A stretch of DNA of 10,240 bases, from contig JH993998.1 in assembly GCA_000316135.1 (NCBI GenBank), positions 25,032 to 35,271 of the forward strand, given 5' to 3'. Made by a program: the position numbers and the translations under genes. Every line of letters starts with the position of its first letter. Within the stretch, counting starts at the first letter, position 1. Below the pieces are notes generated by a model that was not told the DNA's origin, made no database searches, and saw only the letters and a program-made list of their open reading frames with translations. Source of the DNA: Trachipleistophora hominis (Eukaryota > Microsporidia > Pleistophoridae). This document shows positions 1-8,945 of the stretch, piece after piece.

Positions 1-3000
1 CCTGGTTGAATTAAGCCTATAAAACATTCTGGGAGGTAAATAAAACAGAGATTCATAATTGTTACTCATCATTTGCTAGTTTCGATGATCTCCTAACAAA
101 CTTAAAGCCAAAAGCTTTTTACCCGTACCACAGGTTAATATTCGTTACTACAATCAGATATTTTTATTTTTTGATATAAAAAACGATCTTACAACAAATA
201 TAGCTATGTTATTATTAAATTTACAAAAAGATGTCATTACCTAAACGCATTCATATAAATAAAGAAAAGAAAATTTTTTCTACCTGAATTTACGCTTTAT
301 AATTAATTGAAAACTACATATATAGACCAGCATTATCGAATCTTCTTTCAAATTTTATTTGAGTTTTGAAAATTTCATGATAACGATATGTTTATGTTAA
401 CCAATCATCTAAGCTCATAGAGAAAATAAATAATGCGAAGAAACAATGGAAATGTTAGTACGATAAAAAGCTTTCATTTAGTTATATTTTAATTTTTTTA
501 TAGCTGTTAGATAACTTATTGAAATATTTAGCGGGTTGCATCAGGATGCTAAGGATTTCCGTTTGTCTTTCTCTAAAATGAAATAAACAGTAGGTAATAC
601 TTCTCTTTAATGTTTTTTGTTTAATATCTCATAAGACTTGACTGTTTGAATAGCATGTAATCCTGAATTTTACAATTCATTTGTTCATGAATAAAATTAA
701 AATGCCTAATAAATTCATACCTGAGATAACCAAATGCCACTCAAACAGATTACCAATACCAAATACATTATTCATCGACAACATGTTACGTAAAACAATT
801 CATGTATAATTTCATTAACGCTCTCTTAGATTAAGAAATTTTTAATAAATGAGTATAATCTACGATTATATCATAACTCTCTTGTTCAGTTTTGTTAGTA
901 TTCCATAATAACGACATTAAGCGGATAAAAGAACCATTTGTATTACAGCGTAAAACAACGGCATAAGATACTTCGAAATCGGAACAATTTGTTAAAAGTG
1001 TGGTCACTTATAGTTTCTTCCACAGAGGGACACCAATGAATAAGTAGAGATACCTCAAGACCAGAAAAAGTACATAGCATAACTGCTGTAATAATACTAC
1101 AAAGAACACCTAAGATTAACTTTGCTTAATCTTTAATTCGTCTAATTGCGGTTTTCACTCCCCATCTCAAGTTTGATTGAAATTCACACTATGCCTCATA
1201 TTCGTATAAATATATATTAATATACTATCTAAATACGTATCTACGCTATTAAATCCACGTAAAATATTAATTAAATGTTATTCTTGCCGCTTTCATCGTT
1301 TTTAATTTTCTGTTTTCATTTTGTTCTTACAGACCCAAATACAAAAGCAAAAGTGATAAAGTAATAGATCGTAGAAATGCACAAATACGAATAACATTAG
1401 CAAATATATGAATCGGTTCGATTGGTGTAAGAGAAGAACGACCCTGATATCAAAATCATCTTTTTCTAACTCAACGTACAAAAAAAATTGATCATATGTT
1501 TTATCGTATTAATACTTTACTCTAGTTGGGTTGATTCATTCAAATTATTCTTGTTATGTTAGTGACTTACAGAATTTCTTCTTTCGTTAAATTAAACAAA
1601 CCGAATCAATTTTTAACCTCATTATTTTATTAATAAACTCTAATATAAGTAGCTAACTAACACAATTTATATTCTCACTGAAAGTATTGAACATTCTCTG
1701 TAATTAACGTCAAATTTTAGTGTTTCAGATTTTCCAGCATTATCGTTAAATTCTTAAGATCTAAAACCAATTTTATATTATGCATACAGTCGTTTATTTT
1801 GGAAATTTCACGTTGAATTTACAACTAAATTAGGTTATTTAACTTATGGTTCACAGGATGGATTACGAATTCATAATCTTTGTTTAAAATATTTTATCTT
1901 AAACATAGTATATCGAAAAAATACATTTAACTTTATCACATTCGCTCTTAAATGTAGCTTCACGTTCAAAAATGTCGCCTTTTTTGTAGCTGAAAATTTT
2001 TTGGTTTTATATTTATCGTTTTCGATTATTTAATCAACACATCTTACATGTTAATATAATTGTTGAATATCACAGTCATTTAAAATACTTATTAACAAAT
2101 AACCACAAATCTTTTTAAACAATAATGAATTCCGAACACACCATTATTAAAAGTATTGATGGCAATTCTAAGAATAATTATTTTCTAATCAATCTCATCA
2201 ATAAAAATTTCTGCGTGTAAAGTGCTATTTTGACACATGATAATCTGTAGTACTACAGTACAAGCCGTAAATAGCCTCATTTAATGGTTGTTCACAAACG
2301 AGTAGTTACTAATAAAATTAGAAAATATGAGGAAATAAATTGCTTTATTAAACATTTTAGGTGCAAATTTTGTATTTTTAAATCCTTTTTTAGATGCTAT
2401 GAATTATGCCACTATAAATGCTGCTACACATATAGGATCACTCTCAACAATTATATTTAATATAAAATAACTCTGTGTGGTTTTGAAGACGTGCTTCTAT
2501 ATTCATACTAGTTGTTCTAAGTTCAACCGTTTATTTACAATTCATTCCATAATTTGGTCATTTTAAGCTTATTGCTTGTCATTTTTATATTTTATCTGCT
2601 TTTTAATTGAATTAAAGAATTGGTTGTTCAGTGTGTTAGAGAGTTCATTATGATATGTGATAATGTGAGCAATTCAATTAAACAACCTACAAAAAAAGAA
2701 TTAGTATTAAACAAAATTGTTTGTAGATACATTATTAACTATCCTCTCACCATTTATGAAACAGAATATTAATTTGATCATTTTTTATTAAAAGTCTGTT
2801 TAATTAACACCTCACACTTGCTCATACCTTAATCAAACATTAATGTGATTATTTACTTCATAAATCCATTCATTCTTAAAAGACAACTTTTCATTATTTT
2901 TTACAATATTTTTGTTGGCCCGGAATCAACCTCGTCTATTTAATCACTTAACTAAATGAACCTGTACGTTGCAACATGTATCAGCCCAACAATAATAATT

Positions 3001-3211
3001 AAAAATTGCCCTCTTATGATAGACAACTCCTACATTTTTTACAATTCCCGCTTTTTAAGGTCTAAAAATATGTTCTTGACCCGAAATATTATTTTTACGT
3101 ACCATTGTTGAAAAACAGCGCTTACTTCATAAAAAGTAACTAATTACGTTTTCTAATTCTATTTAATGTTCAATTAAGTGGTGAAACGAGATTTTAATTA
3201 GTTAATTAATT

Positions 3212-3270
3212 AAATTAGACTTTACTTGCTACTTCGGTTACCACTCACCTCACTACATCACACCTTTCAT
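3212..3270 (+). repeat. Dispersed ~58-bp element, copy A
   Basis: This stretch resembles 5216-5271 and 5356-5413. All three begin with AAAT(T/A) followed by a TAGACTTTA-like block and a (C/T)ACTTC(A/G)GTT block. Copies A and C also share a downstream CACTACATC block and end in CTTTCAT. Copy A lies about 1 kb upstream of the clamp-like gene in otherwise featureless DNA. The match was found by eye and is imperfect. It contains no open frame. It could be a decayed short mobile element or a family of intergenic repeats. Confidence 0.5.
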
Positions 3271-3665
3271 AAATGAGATTTTAAACTCTCTCAGTTTGAC
3301 CAAAGGACAATATTTTATTCTATTCTACCAATTAATCACTTTTACACTATAGAAGATAATTTTAGAGAATGAGTGTTTGTATGTCATAACAGATAAAATT
3401 TAATACAACTCATATATTTTTATTTTTTAAAAGATCTTCTAGTTCATTCTCATTGACTTAATACGGAAGTTACTGCGATGTAATAACGACTATCCATAAA
3501 ACAAGTTTTAGGTGCTAGCATACCAATAGAAATGCTTATTGTGTTTGTAATTAAGTAATTCAAAACGTTTTTTATAAAAAATAAAGTTAACGAGAAAAGA
3601 ACTATCCTAAACGCTTTTATACATCAAATGAAAATAATTCACTTGCACTTCTGATAATAACGTAT

Positions 3666-3689
3666 TGATTGATCGTTATTAATCAATCA
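3666..3689. repeat. Small inverted repeat, 8-bp arms
   Basis: TGATTGAT (3666-3673) and ATCAATCA (3682-3689) are perfect reverse complements around an 8-base loop. In AT-rich DNA this may be chance. No gene is close enough to assign it a role. Confidence 0.35.
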
Positions 3690-4060
3690 TTATTAATACT
3701 TTTAAACTGGTAGTACAGCGAATAATGATAGAACAATTACGTTTATCACCCAAAATTGAACAATATTGACTGTTAGTAAAGATTAATTAGGTCTTAACAC
3801 AACACGAACGATATATTATCTCTTGGTGCAGCTCTAAGTTATTTTAAATTTATCTAAGAATCAAAAACATCTAATAAAAAGTAAAATACATATTTTCATC
3901 AATTGTTATTTTTTAATTATTTAATTATATGAACACCAATTTTGTAAAATCTGCATTTTACTTTTTAGGGCAGTTTGTAAATATTTGAAGATACAAATAA
4001 AAATATTTAGAGGGGAAACGCTGTTTTGTTGACAGGTCTCGTAATATATTGAATGATTAA

Positions 4061-4213
4061 CGTAGAGGGTCATTTTGTGCAATCGTTTGCGGCACGACAT
4101 GCTCGCCCAGTCGTTTATTACCGGCAATTCAAATCACTGTACGGCCACCAACCGCGTTCTACCCGTTCATAAATTGTTCATTAAAAACGCCATCATTTGC
4201 CAGCCCTGACCCG
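4061..4213 (+). promoter_or_regulatory. G+C-richer upstream region of the clamp-like gene, with CCC start-site motif
   Basis: Base composition rises sharply here compared with the preceding 4 kb. The frame of the downstream gene stays open from the TAA at 4058-4060 to the ATG at 4214, but contains no ATG, so I do not extend the gene. CCC occurs at 4204-4206 and again at 4210-4212, one base before the ATG. CCC- or GGG-like motifs directly before the start codon are known from microsporidian genes and are linked to very short 5' leaders. No convincing TATA box was picked out. The region could instead include a 5' exon whose junction I cannot see. Confidence 0.4.
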
Positions 4214-4900
4214 ATGATTATCAAAGTGAGGGACATACCATTTTTCAAATCAATAATACGGTCCATGAACAACATTGAGTACATCACCTTTAGAACGGCC
4301 CATAACAAGCTCATAATATCCTCCGCACTCATAAACATCTACCATGCTGAAATAGATTCTACGCTCTTAGAGTTTACAGAGTACCAGGCAATGGACTTTT
4401 CAGTGAACGCCAATTTGTTAAAGAAAATTTTGAAGTTCTTCAAAACGCAGCTGATCATAAAGATGAACAGCTCGTTAGAGCTGTGCTACGAGTCTGCGAA
4501 GAAGAACTACGATATTTCTGTTCCGTTCATCAAAACGATAAAAAGCGAACTTAATGAGATGGGCGAGGTTGAGACGCTGTTTGTGGTGCAGCCGATCGAT
4601 CTGAATTTTCTGCAAAATTTCAAGAAAACGACGTACGAGTGCGCCGACAAATTGGTGGTCAAACAAAATGTTGAGGGCGGTGCCGAGGAGATGGTGTTTG
4701 AGGTTGATATTCTGAGGGCAGGTGGTGTGTCCTTTACATGCGATAATTTGTGGTTAGGACCAACAAAATCGATCAGGTCCTTCGTTGAGAACGTTGTTTA
4801 TACGTTTGATCATTCCATGTTGCAGGTAACGTTTGTGTTTAGGAGACAGAAAGATTGTAAATTTATTGTACAGATCCCTAAATTGTACGAAAGAGATTAA
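4214..4900 (+). CDS. Sliding-clamp-fold protein, probably a 9-1-1 checkpoint clamp subunit (Rad9-like)
   Basis: Encodes 228 residues and begins at the first ATG in its frame, one base after a CCC motif. The pattern fits a PCNA-type clamp: an N-terminal helix and strand (residues about 5-28), a strand pair ending in a LLEFTEY segment (about 50-57), a LLKKILKFF helix (about 68-76), then a KKNYDISVPF strand (about 96-105), recalling the R-T-H-N-hydrophobic-x-F strand of Rad9. A possible interdomain connector follows (about 106-120) before a second half ending in strands VTFVF and FIVQIP. In the family, Rad9, Hus1 and Rad1 form a ring loaded at damaged DNA to activate the ATR/Mec1 checkpoint kinase. 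That role is inferred. The protein is shorter than ordinary Rad9 and stops just after the clamp core, so no phosphorylated C-terminal tail is present. Hus1, Rad1 or a divergent PCNA remain possible. Fold is moderately supported, exact subunit weakly. Confidence 0.5.
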   Translation: MIIKVRDIPFFKSIIRSMNNIEYITFRTAHNKLIISSALINIYHAEIDSTLLEFTEYQAMDFSVNANLLKKILKFFKTQLIIKMNSSLELCYESAKKNYDISVPFIKTIKSELNEMGEVETLFVVQPIDLNFLQNFKKTTYECADKLVVKQNVEGGAEEMVFEVDILRAGGVSFTCDNLWLGPTKSIRSFVENVVYTFDHSMLQVTFVFRRQKDCKFIVQIPKLYERD

Positions 4901-5025
4901 ACGCGTGTTTTATACGGCCATTCGTTTGTACTAAGAGTTTATTGAACGGTTAGTAGAAATATGTTACGTTTATTGTACCGCAGTAAATGATTAACGTGTT
5001 TATACAGGCACATTCTTGTTTAGTT

Positions 5026-5105
5026 GTACGCAATATTCTGTTTCAGCACGTAAAACCGTTCTCGTGCACGCAATACTCCGTTTCAGCATATAAAACTGTT
5101 CTCGT
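5026..5105 (+). repeat. Two tandem 40-bp direct repeats
   Basis: Unit 1 (5026-5065) and unit 2 (5066-5105) align without gaps, differing at only a few positions. Each runs from G(T/C)ACGCAATA through GTTTCAGCA, a TAAAAC block and GTTCTCGT. A decayed third start, GCACAGTATTGC, follows at 5106. The unit length is not a multiple of three, so the overlapping short open frame is unlikely to be coding. It sits about 130 bases past the clamp-like gene's stop. Confidence 0.75.
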
Positions 5106-5215
5106 GCACAGTATTGCTCTTAATCTTTGTTGTTGTACAGAATATTTTAATTTTTTACAATTTTTTAATTTTGTACGTCTCTGGTCATTGTGGTACAACC
5201 CTGTCGTTGTAATTT

Positions 5216-5271
5216 AAATTAGACTTTATTTACCACTTCAGTTTCTTTTCACAACACTTTGTCCTTGTAAT
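5216..5271 (+). repeat. Dispersed ~58-bp element, copy B
   Basis: It shares with copy A the AAATTAGACTTTA start and with copy C the TTTATTTAC.ACTTCAGTTTCT core. Its right half is more diverged. Similarity between B and C seems to continue past the core, since both are followed by a CGCGTC(C/T)TT block, which would fit a roughly 140-bp ancient tandem duplication within the SEC8 upstream region. Confidence 0.5.
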
Positions 5272-5355
5272 CGCGTCCTTCTTTTTTTAAAGGAACCCTT
5301 TTTAAAGATCCACCGGTTAAACCTCCTCTTGTCGTACGACACTCGTCTTATTATT

Positions 5356-5413
5356 AAATATAGTTTATTTACTACTTCAGTTTCTCCTCATTTCACTACA
5401 TCGTGTCTTTCAT
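5356..5413 (+). repeat. Dispersed ~58-bp element, copy C
   Basis: It ends 77 bases upstream of the SEC8 ATG. Its left half matches copy B (TTTATTTAC.ACTTCAGTTTCT) and its right half matches copy A (TTTCACTACATC then CTTTCAT, versus CTCACTACATC and CTTTCAT). Its position close to the gene could mean a promoter function, but copy A sits far from any visible gene, which favours a dispersed repeat. Confidence 0.5.
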
Positions 5414-5485
5414 CAGAATGACACGCGTCTTTGTTCATTCTTCCCATTTGCTCTCAATTTTCTGTTTTTTACAAAAAACTAAGAT

Positions 5486-5489
5486 CCCC
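5486..5489 (+). promoter_or_regulatory. CCCC start-site motif of SEC8
   Basis: A CCCC run ends one base before the ATG at 5491. The frame is open about 20 codons further up to a TTG at 5431, but that stretch has no ATG. The motif and the abrupt change to balanced codons both favour 5491 as the start. Confidence 0.55.
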
Positions 5490-5490
5490 T

Positions 5491-7851
5491 ATGAACGGTG
5501 ACAGCAGGGTAAACACAATCCTGAAGGAATTAATGGTTGACTGGGATGACCTGGCACAGGCAGACTATAACCCCCTGAAAAACGCGCTTGAATTAAACGA
5601 TGACAGTTCTGTAGTGGCAACCAATTTCAGAAATTTTTACCACAAGGTGGACGCGGCCATGGCAGAGATAATAAGAAACAAATACCGGGGCTTTAACGAC
5701 TCAGTGCTGATATACACCGACATAAACGGCCTCTACCGCAGGCTGAACAAGCTGATACTGAACATGATCAGCACAACAAACGATTGCATGCTCTCTCTTG
5801 ACCTGGACATCACCAAAATAGAAAGGGAGAACGTTGAGATAAAGAAAATGCGGGCGATACAGGAGTACGCCCTGCGAGTTGATGAGCTGCACAGGCTTTA
5901 CGTGATGTACGACAAAAAATTAGCGGACGAAGACTTTGAGTTCTGCACGGAAACGATCATAAAAATTTTGGAGAGTGAGTTGGATGAGGTGGACGCGGTC
6001 AAAGAGATGAAATCCGTTTTCTATCACAAACGGAAACTTTTCTTGAGTGTGCTGTATCGGAAATTGGATGAGTACATTTTTGAAGACAACGGAATGAAAA
6101 ATGAGATGGAGATTGTGCAGGACATCGAGAACGTGATTTTTAGAGAAAGACGGCTGCTTAGTTATGTGGTGCAGCTTGACGGGCTGTTAGAATTTGATAA
6201 TCACGTGTTTTACAATCTTAAGTTTAATTTTTACAGAAAAGTCAACAAAATCATCAACACAGGATCTGAGCTGATGAGCGTTTTTCAGCGGGCCACCGAT
6301 CTCTTCTTCGCCATAATAAAGAAACTGTGCCAGTTCTCTTATAACCTGCAGATGGACAACGAAGAAAATTTTTATGGCGAAAAATACACGAAATTTAGAA
6401 TATTCTGTTTGAACGGGCAACAGAACGTTAAAACGGAGCTGAAGGAGGAATTGCTGCGCCTTGTGCACAGCTATGCAAGGACAAGACGTGTTTTCGATAC
6501 GAAGTTTAAGGTTGAGAATCTGATTGACTTCGTTAATTACGAGGGATTGTACGAAAACAAGTACAAAATTTATGAACGAATGGTCGTCAAGGACGGTGAT
6601 AAGGACCTGTACGCTGATTACACGCTCATAAAGAAGCCGTCAATTAGCAATTTGTTCTTGTTCTACGACGTTTTGAAAGGAAAATTTAAGAATGTTTGTG
6701 ATGAAAGTAAAGGTCAGGATTTAGTTCGTGAGGATATAACGAAAGAAAGGGCGGCTGATGGGGGTGTGAAAGGGACGGGTCTTCACCATGACAAAGCAAC
6801 AAATCAAGGAGTGCACCATCTCCCAAGTTTTAAGATGACCGCCGAGAAAATACAAATGGAGTACAAAATGGAGTTAATTCATGATATAACACGATTTATC
6901 AAGAAAATGCTCAGAAAAGAGGACAGAAACCTGAAACACAGGATCGTTAGAATATTGAACAAAGAGTTTTCTATGGAGAGAGATTACAAAACGCAGCGCC
7001 TGTTCTTCTTTACGCACTTCATCAACTACTTCAAGCCGTTTACCGGCCGTATTTCGTTTTTAAGAAACTTTCTGTGGTCGTTTGAATACGTAACCAAGAA
7101 ATTTGAGGACAATTTCTCGTGTTTTTTCCGGTCACAGGTAATTTCTGACTCAGTTTACGTCAACGGGCGTGTAAATGAGAATGAACGGATATTTGAAGGT
7201 TTTAAAAAGCAATTGCTGATAAAGAACATCGCATACGATGACTTGGCCCTAAACAAATCAAACTTTGATAAAATAGTGTTTGCAATCCTGAGCCTGAGAG
7301 ATCTCATCAATTTTTACGAATTAAACGTTAGAGAATTAGAAAGAATAGATAAGAATCCGAGGGCCGAGAGCATCATATCAAGCCTACAAAACGTTTACAA
7401 CGCGTACAACGTATCGTTATCGCTTGAAATAATTCTAAACGTTTTCTATTTTTTTGATAAATTTTACCGTGATAATGACCGATCTTTTACTGAGCTGTTC
7501 AGAGTTGTAAACGATATGAAGAAGAGCCTTCGTTGCCTGCACGTAGAGAAGGAGCAGTTCCTTTACTTCAATGTTTATCTCCTGTCGGAGATGAACGTTT
7601 CGGCGTACTTCATTTCGATATTTGATGTTCTTAATTTTTATATTGTTAGGAATATAAGAAAGCTTAAGGTTGGGAATGATCATGAACTGAGAACGTTTAT
7701 AAACGATCTTAAAAATATGGAGGAGATGCTTCAGGGACTAAGTCTGGGACAGGTTGAAGGCTTTGATGAGAGTTTTAATTTCTTTGAGGACGTTCTTAAC
7801 GGCAAGTGCACAACTGAGGAGGCCAAGCTTCTCAGATCCAAAATTCGCTAG
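5491..7851 (+). CDS. SEC8: Exocyst complex subunit Sec8 (EXOC4)
   Basis: Encodes 786 residues from the ATG at 5491. Sec8 is part of the eight-subunit exocyst, which tethers secretory vesicles to the plasma membrane before SNARE-driven fusion. The N-terminal 200 residues follow the Sec8 pattern: an acidic lead-in, a FYHKVDAAMAEII helix (about 49-61; compare the Y-x-x-x-D-x-x-L-x-x-L-I signature of the family), long amphipathic helices of coiled-coil type, then a DELHRLYVMYDKKL segment (about 131-144) and a KRKLFLSVLYRKLDEYIF helix (about 180-197) matching the Sec8 lysine-leucine-leucine helix ending in a helical L-x-x-x-(I/L)-(Y/F). Residues 404-446 form a glycine-, lysine- and histidine-rich linker before a helical C-terminal half. 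There is no signal peptide or membrane segment. It is shorter than human (about 970) and yeast (about 1,065) Sec8. G+C falls from about 50% at the 5' end to about 30-35% at the 3' end. Recognition rests on the N-terminal part; another exocyst-type tethering subunit is the main alternative. Confidence 0.72.
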   Translation: MNGDSRVNTILKELMVDWDDLAQADYNPLKNALELNDDSSVVATNFRNFYHKVDAAMAEIIRNKYRGFNDSVLIYTDINGLYRRLNKLILNMISTTNDCMLSLDLDITKIERENVEIKKMRAIQEYALRVDELHRLYVMYDKKLADEDFEFCTETIIKILESELDEVDAVKEMKSVFYHKRKLFLSVLYRKLDEYIFEDNGMKNEMEIVQDIENVIFRERRLLSYVVQLDGLLEFDNHVFYNLKFNFYRKVNKIINTGSELMSVFQRATDLFFAIIKKLCQFSYNLQMDNEENFYGEKYTKFRIFCLNGQQNVKTELKEELLRLVHSYARTRRVFDTKFKVENLIDFVNYEGLYENKYKIYERMVVKDGDKDLYADYTLIKKPSISNLFLFYDVLKGKFKNVCDESKGQDLVREDITKERAADGGVKGTGLHHDKATNQGVHHLPSFKMTAEKIQMEYKMELIHDITRFIKKMLRKEDRNLKHRIVRILNKEFSMERDYKTQRLFFFTHFINYFKPFTGRISFLRNFLWSFEYVTKKFEDNFSCFFRSQVISDSVYVNGRVNENERIFEGFKKQLLIKNIAYDDLALNKSNFDKIVFAILSLRDLINFYELNVRELERIDKNPRAESIISSLQNVYNAYNVSLSLEIILNVFYFFDKFYRDNDRSFTELFRVVNDMKKSLRCLHVEKEQFLYFNVYLLSEMNVSAYFISIFDVLNFYIVRNIRKLKVGNDHELRTFINDLKNMEEMLQGLSLGQVEGFDESFNFFEDVLNGKCTTEEAKLLRSKIR

Positions 7852-7875
7852 AACGTCCATAAATTAAGGCATTCT

Positions 7876-7881
7876 AATAAA
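7876..7881 (+). terminator. Possible polyadenylation signal for SEC8
   Basis: AATAAA lies 25 bases past the SEC8 stop codon. The hexamer is easily met by chance in DNA this AT-rich, but its position fits a short 3' untranslated region. Confidence 0.35.
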
Positions 7882-7979
7882 CACGTCTTCTGTACTTAAA
7901 AAGCACCTTACTTGTTAAAAATACTGTACCAGCAATTAATTTAGTTTATTTTGATCCATTCTTCTTTATATTCTCTTAT

Positions 7980-7995
7980 ACGAGATCATTCTCGT
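7980..7995. repeat. Perfect 6-bp stem hairpin downstream of SEC8
   Basis: ACGAGA (7980-7985) and TCTCGT (7990-7995) pair perfectly around a 4-base loop, TCAT, about 130 bases past the SEC8 stop. It might be part of the 3' end of the transcript or chance. There is no U-run that would suggest a Pol III or intrinsic terminator. Confidence 0.35.
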
Positions 7996-8297
7996 GATAA
8001 ATATCGTATTTACCGTATTTTCAAACGTTAAATCATCATTTTATTATTTCTCGTCCTTTTTAGTCTTCTAATACTGACCGTACCTACGAGTCCCCGTTAA
8101 TTAATTTTACAACGTTCTACTTGAAGAGATGCCTCCTTCATACCAACCATTGTAAATTACGCCATTATTTATATCAACCACGGTAAAGAATAGTTACCGT
8201 ATTTGACATGGTGATAGAGCCGTGTTAAATTGTTGTGTTTTATTAATAAAGTCAAAACATTGTATTAGTAATAGAGTTACAGTAATAGAGTAGATTG

Positions 8298-8407
8298 TTT
8301 AAATATTAATTAGATATTATTTTAATATTGTTTTAATATTCATTAGATATCCTTTTAATATTATTTTAATATCCTTTTAATATCCTTTTAATATTATTTT
8401 AATAATA
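8298..8407. repeat. Tandem array of ten 11-bp units (TTTTAATATNN)
   Basis: Ten consecutive 11-base units, consensus TTTTAATAT followed by CC, TA, TG or TC. Units 8364-8374 and 8375-8385 are identical, as are 8353-8363 and 8386-8396. The 8309-8319 and 8342-8352 units share an ATTAGATAT variant. The strict period places a T-tract once per helical turn, which is expected to give curved DNA. It is a simple minisatellite by sequence. Any structural or chromosomal function is inference. Confidence 0.85.
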
Positions 8408-8945
8408 GTTCTATATCTATGATACTAATCTTAATAAATTACCCTTTAAAAACAACTGCTAGAGTTATTAACATCTCATAACAACACTAAATAAATTATA
8501 CGTTCTGTACAACTGTCTGATTCTCAATAGAATATAAAATTCTATCTAAACAACCATAATGCAAGATTAAATATAGATAAAAATACGTTCCTTGACAGTA
8601 ACAATTACAAAATATCCTTCTAAACGATCCATGACCAGTTGAATTAAAGATATAATAATAAAAGACAGCATATACATCGTGCATTTACGTTATCTCTAAA
8701 GATAAGAATCTTATCACAAGATAAACTATCTACTTTAGTATTATATTTATTATTTCTTGTACATTTATTACGTAAGTATTTCTTTAATTCTACGGAAATG
8801 ATTGTTTAATGTTATACGTTAATTAAGGATTGACCCCCTCGTGAGAGACAAGTCTTACATTTAATGAATAGTTTTAAAAAGATGAGGGTGTAATAATTTT
8901 AATGATTTCATTGTTACGATGTAAAAATATGTTTTATAAATGACA

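Larger units (their letters stand above)
1..4060. other. Long AT-rich gene-free region
   Basis: About 4 kb, roughly a quarter G+C in sampled lines, with frequent stops in all frames. No open frame here reaches the length or composition of the three genes further on. No tRNA T-arm with a pairing stem, no rRNA or snRNA signature and no terminal repeats of a mobile element were recognised by eye. The only structure seen is one copy of a dispersed element at 3212-3270, a small inverted repeat at 3666-3689 and AT palindromes such as TTAATTAATTAA at 3202-3213. It may be ordinary intergenic DNA of an expanded genome, or fully decayed genes or transposons. I cannot tell these apart without a search. 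Confidence 0.6.
4901..5490. other. Repeat-bearing spacer between the clamp-like gene and SEC8
   Basis: This 590-base spacer is AT-rich with pyrimidine-rich stretches. It contains two 40-bp direct repeats (5026-5105), two copies of a roughly 58-bp element (5216-5271 and 5356-5413), a perfect 10-bp palindrome GTCGTACGAC (5331-5340), and a CCCC motif just before the SEC8 ATG. No canonical AATAAA follows the upstream gene's stop. The SEC8 promoter must lie in this spacer or in the upstream gene, because both genes face the same way. Confidence 0.6.

Noticed and set aside
943..1080. 45-codon minus-strand frame with a hydrophobic start, open further upstream to about 60 codons
   Set aside because: A rough stop-frequency estimate for DNA of this composition allows a few such frames by chance in 4 kb on two strands.
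1414..1434. GGTTCGATT, resembling a tRNA T-loop
   Set aside because: The flanking bases do not pair into a T-stem and no anticodon or acceptor arm could be placed upstream.
3921..4127. 68-codon minus-strand open frame upstream of the clamp-like gene
   Set aside because: It begins at TTG, has no CCC motif, and its 3' half lies in plain AT-rich DNA.
4987..5217. 76-codon plus-strand open frame in the spacer
   Set aside because: It runs across the 40-bp direct repeats, whose unit is not a multiple of three, and encodes a Cys/Phe-rich product of spacer composition.
5431..5490. Upstream extension of SEC8 from a TTG at 5431
   Set aside because: It has no ATG, its composition is like the spacer, and the ATG at 5491 directly follows CCCC.
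8496..8684. 62-codon Tyr-rich minus-strand open frame
   Set aside because: It has an ATG but intergenic composition, no CCC motif and no recognisable pattern.
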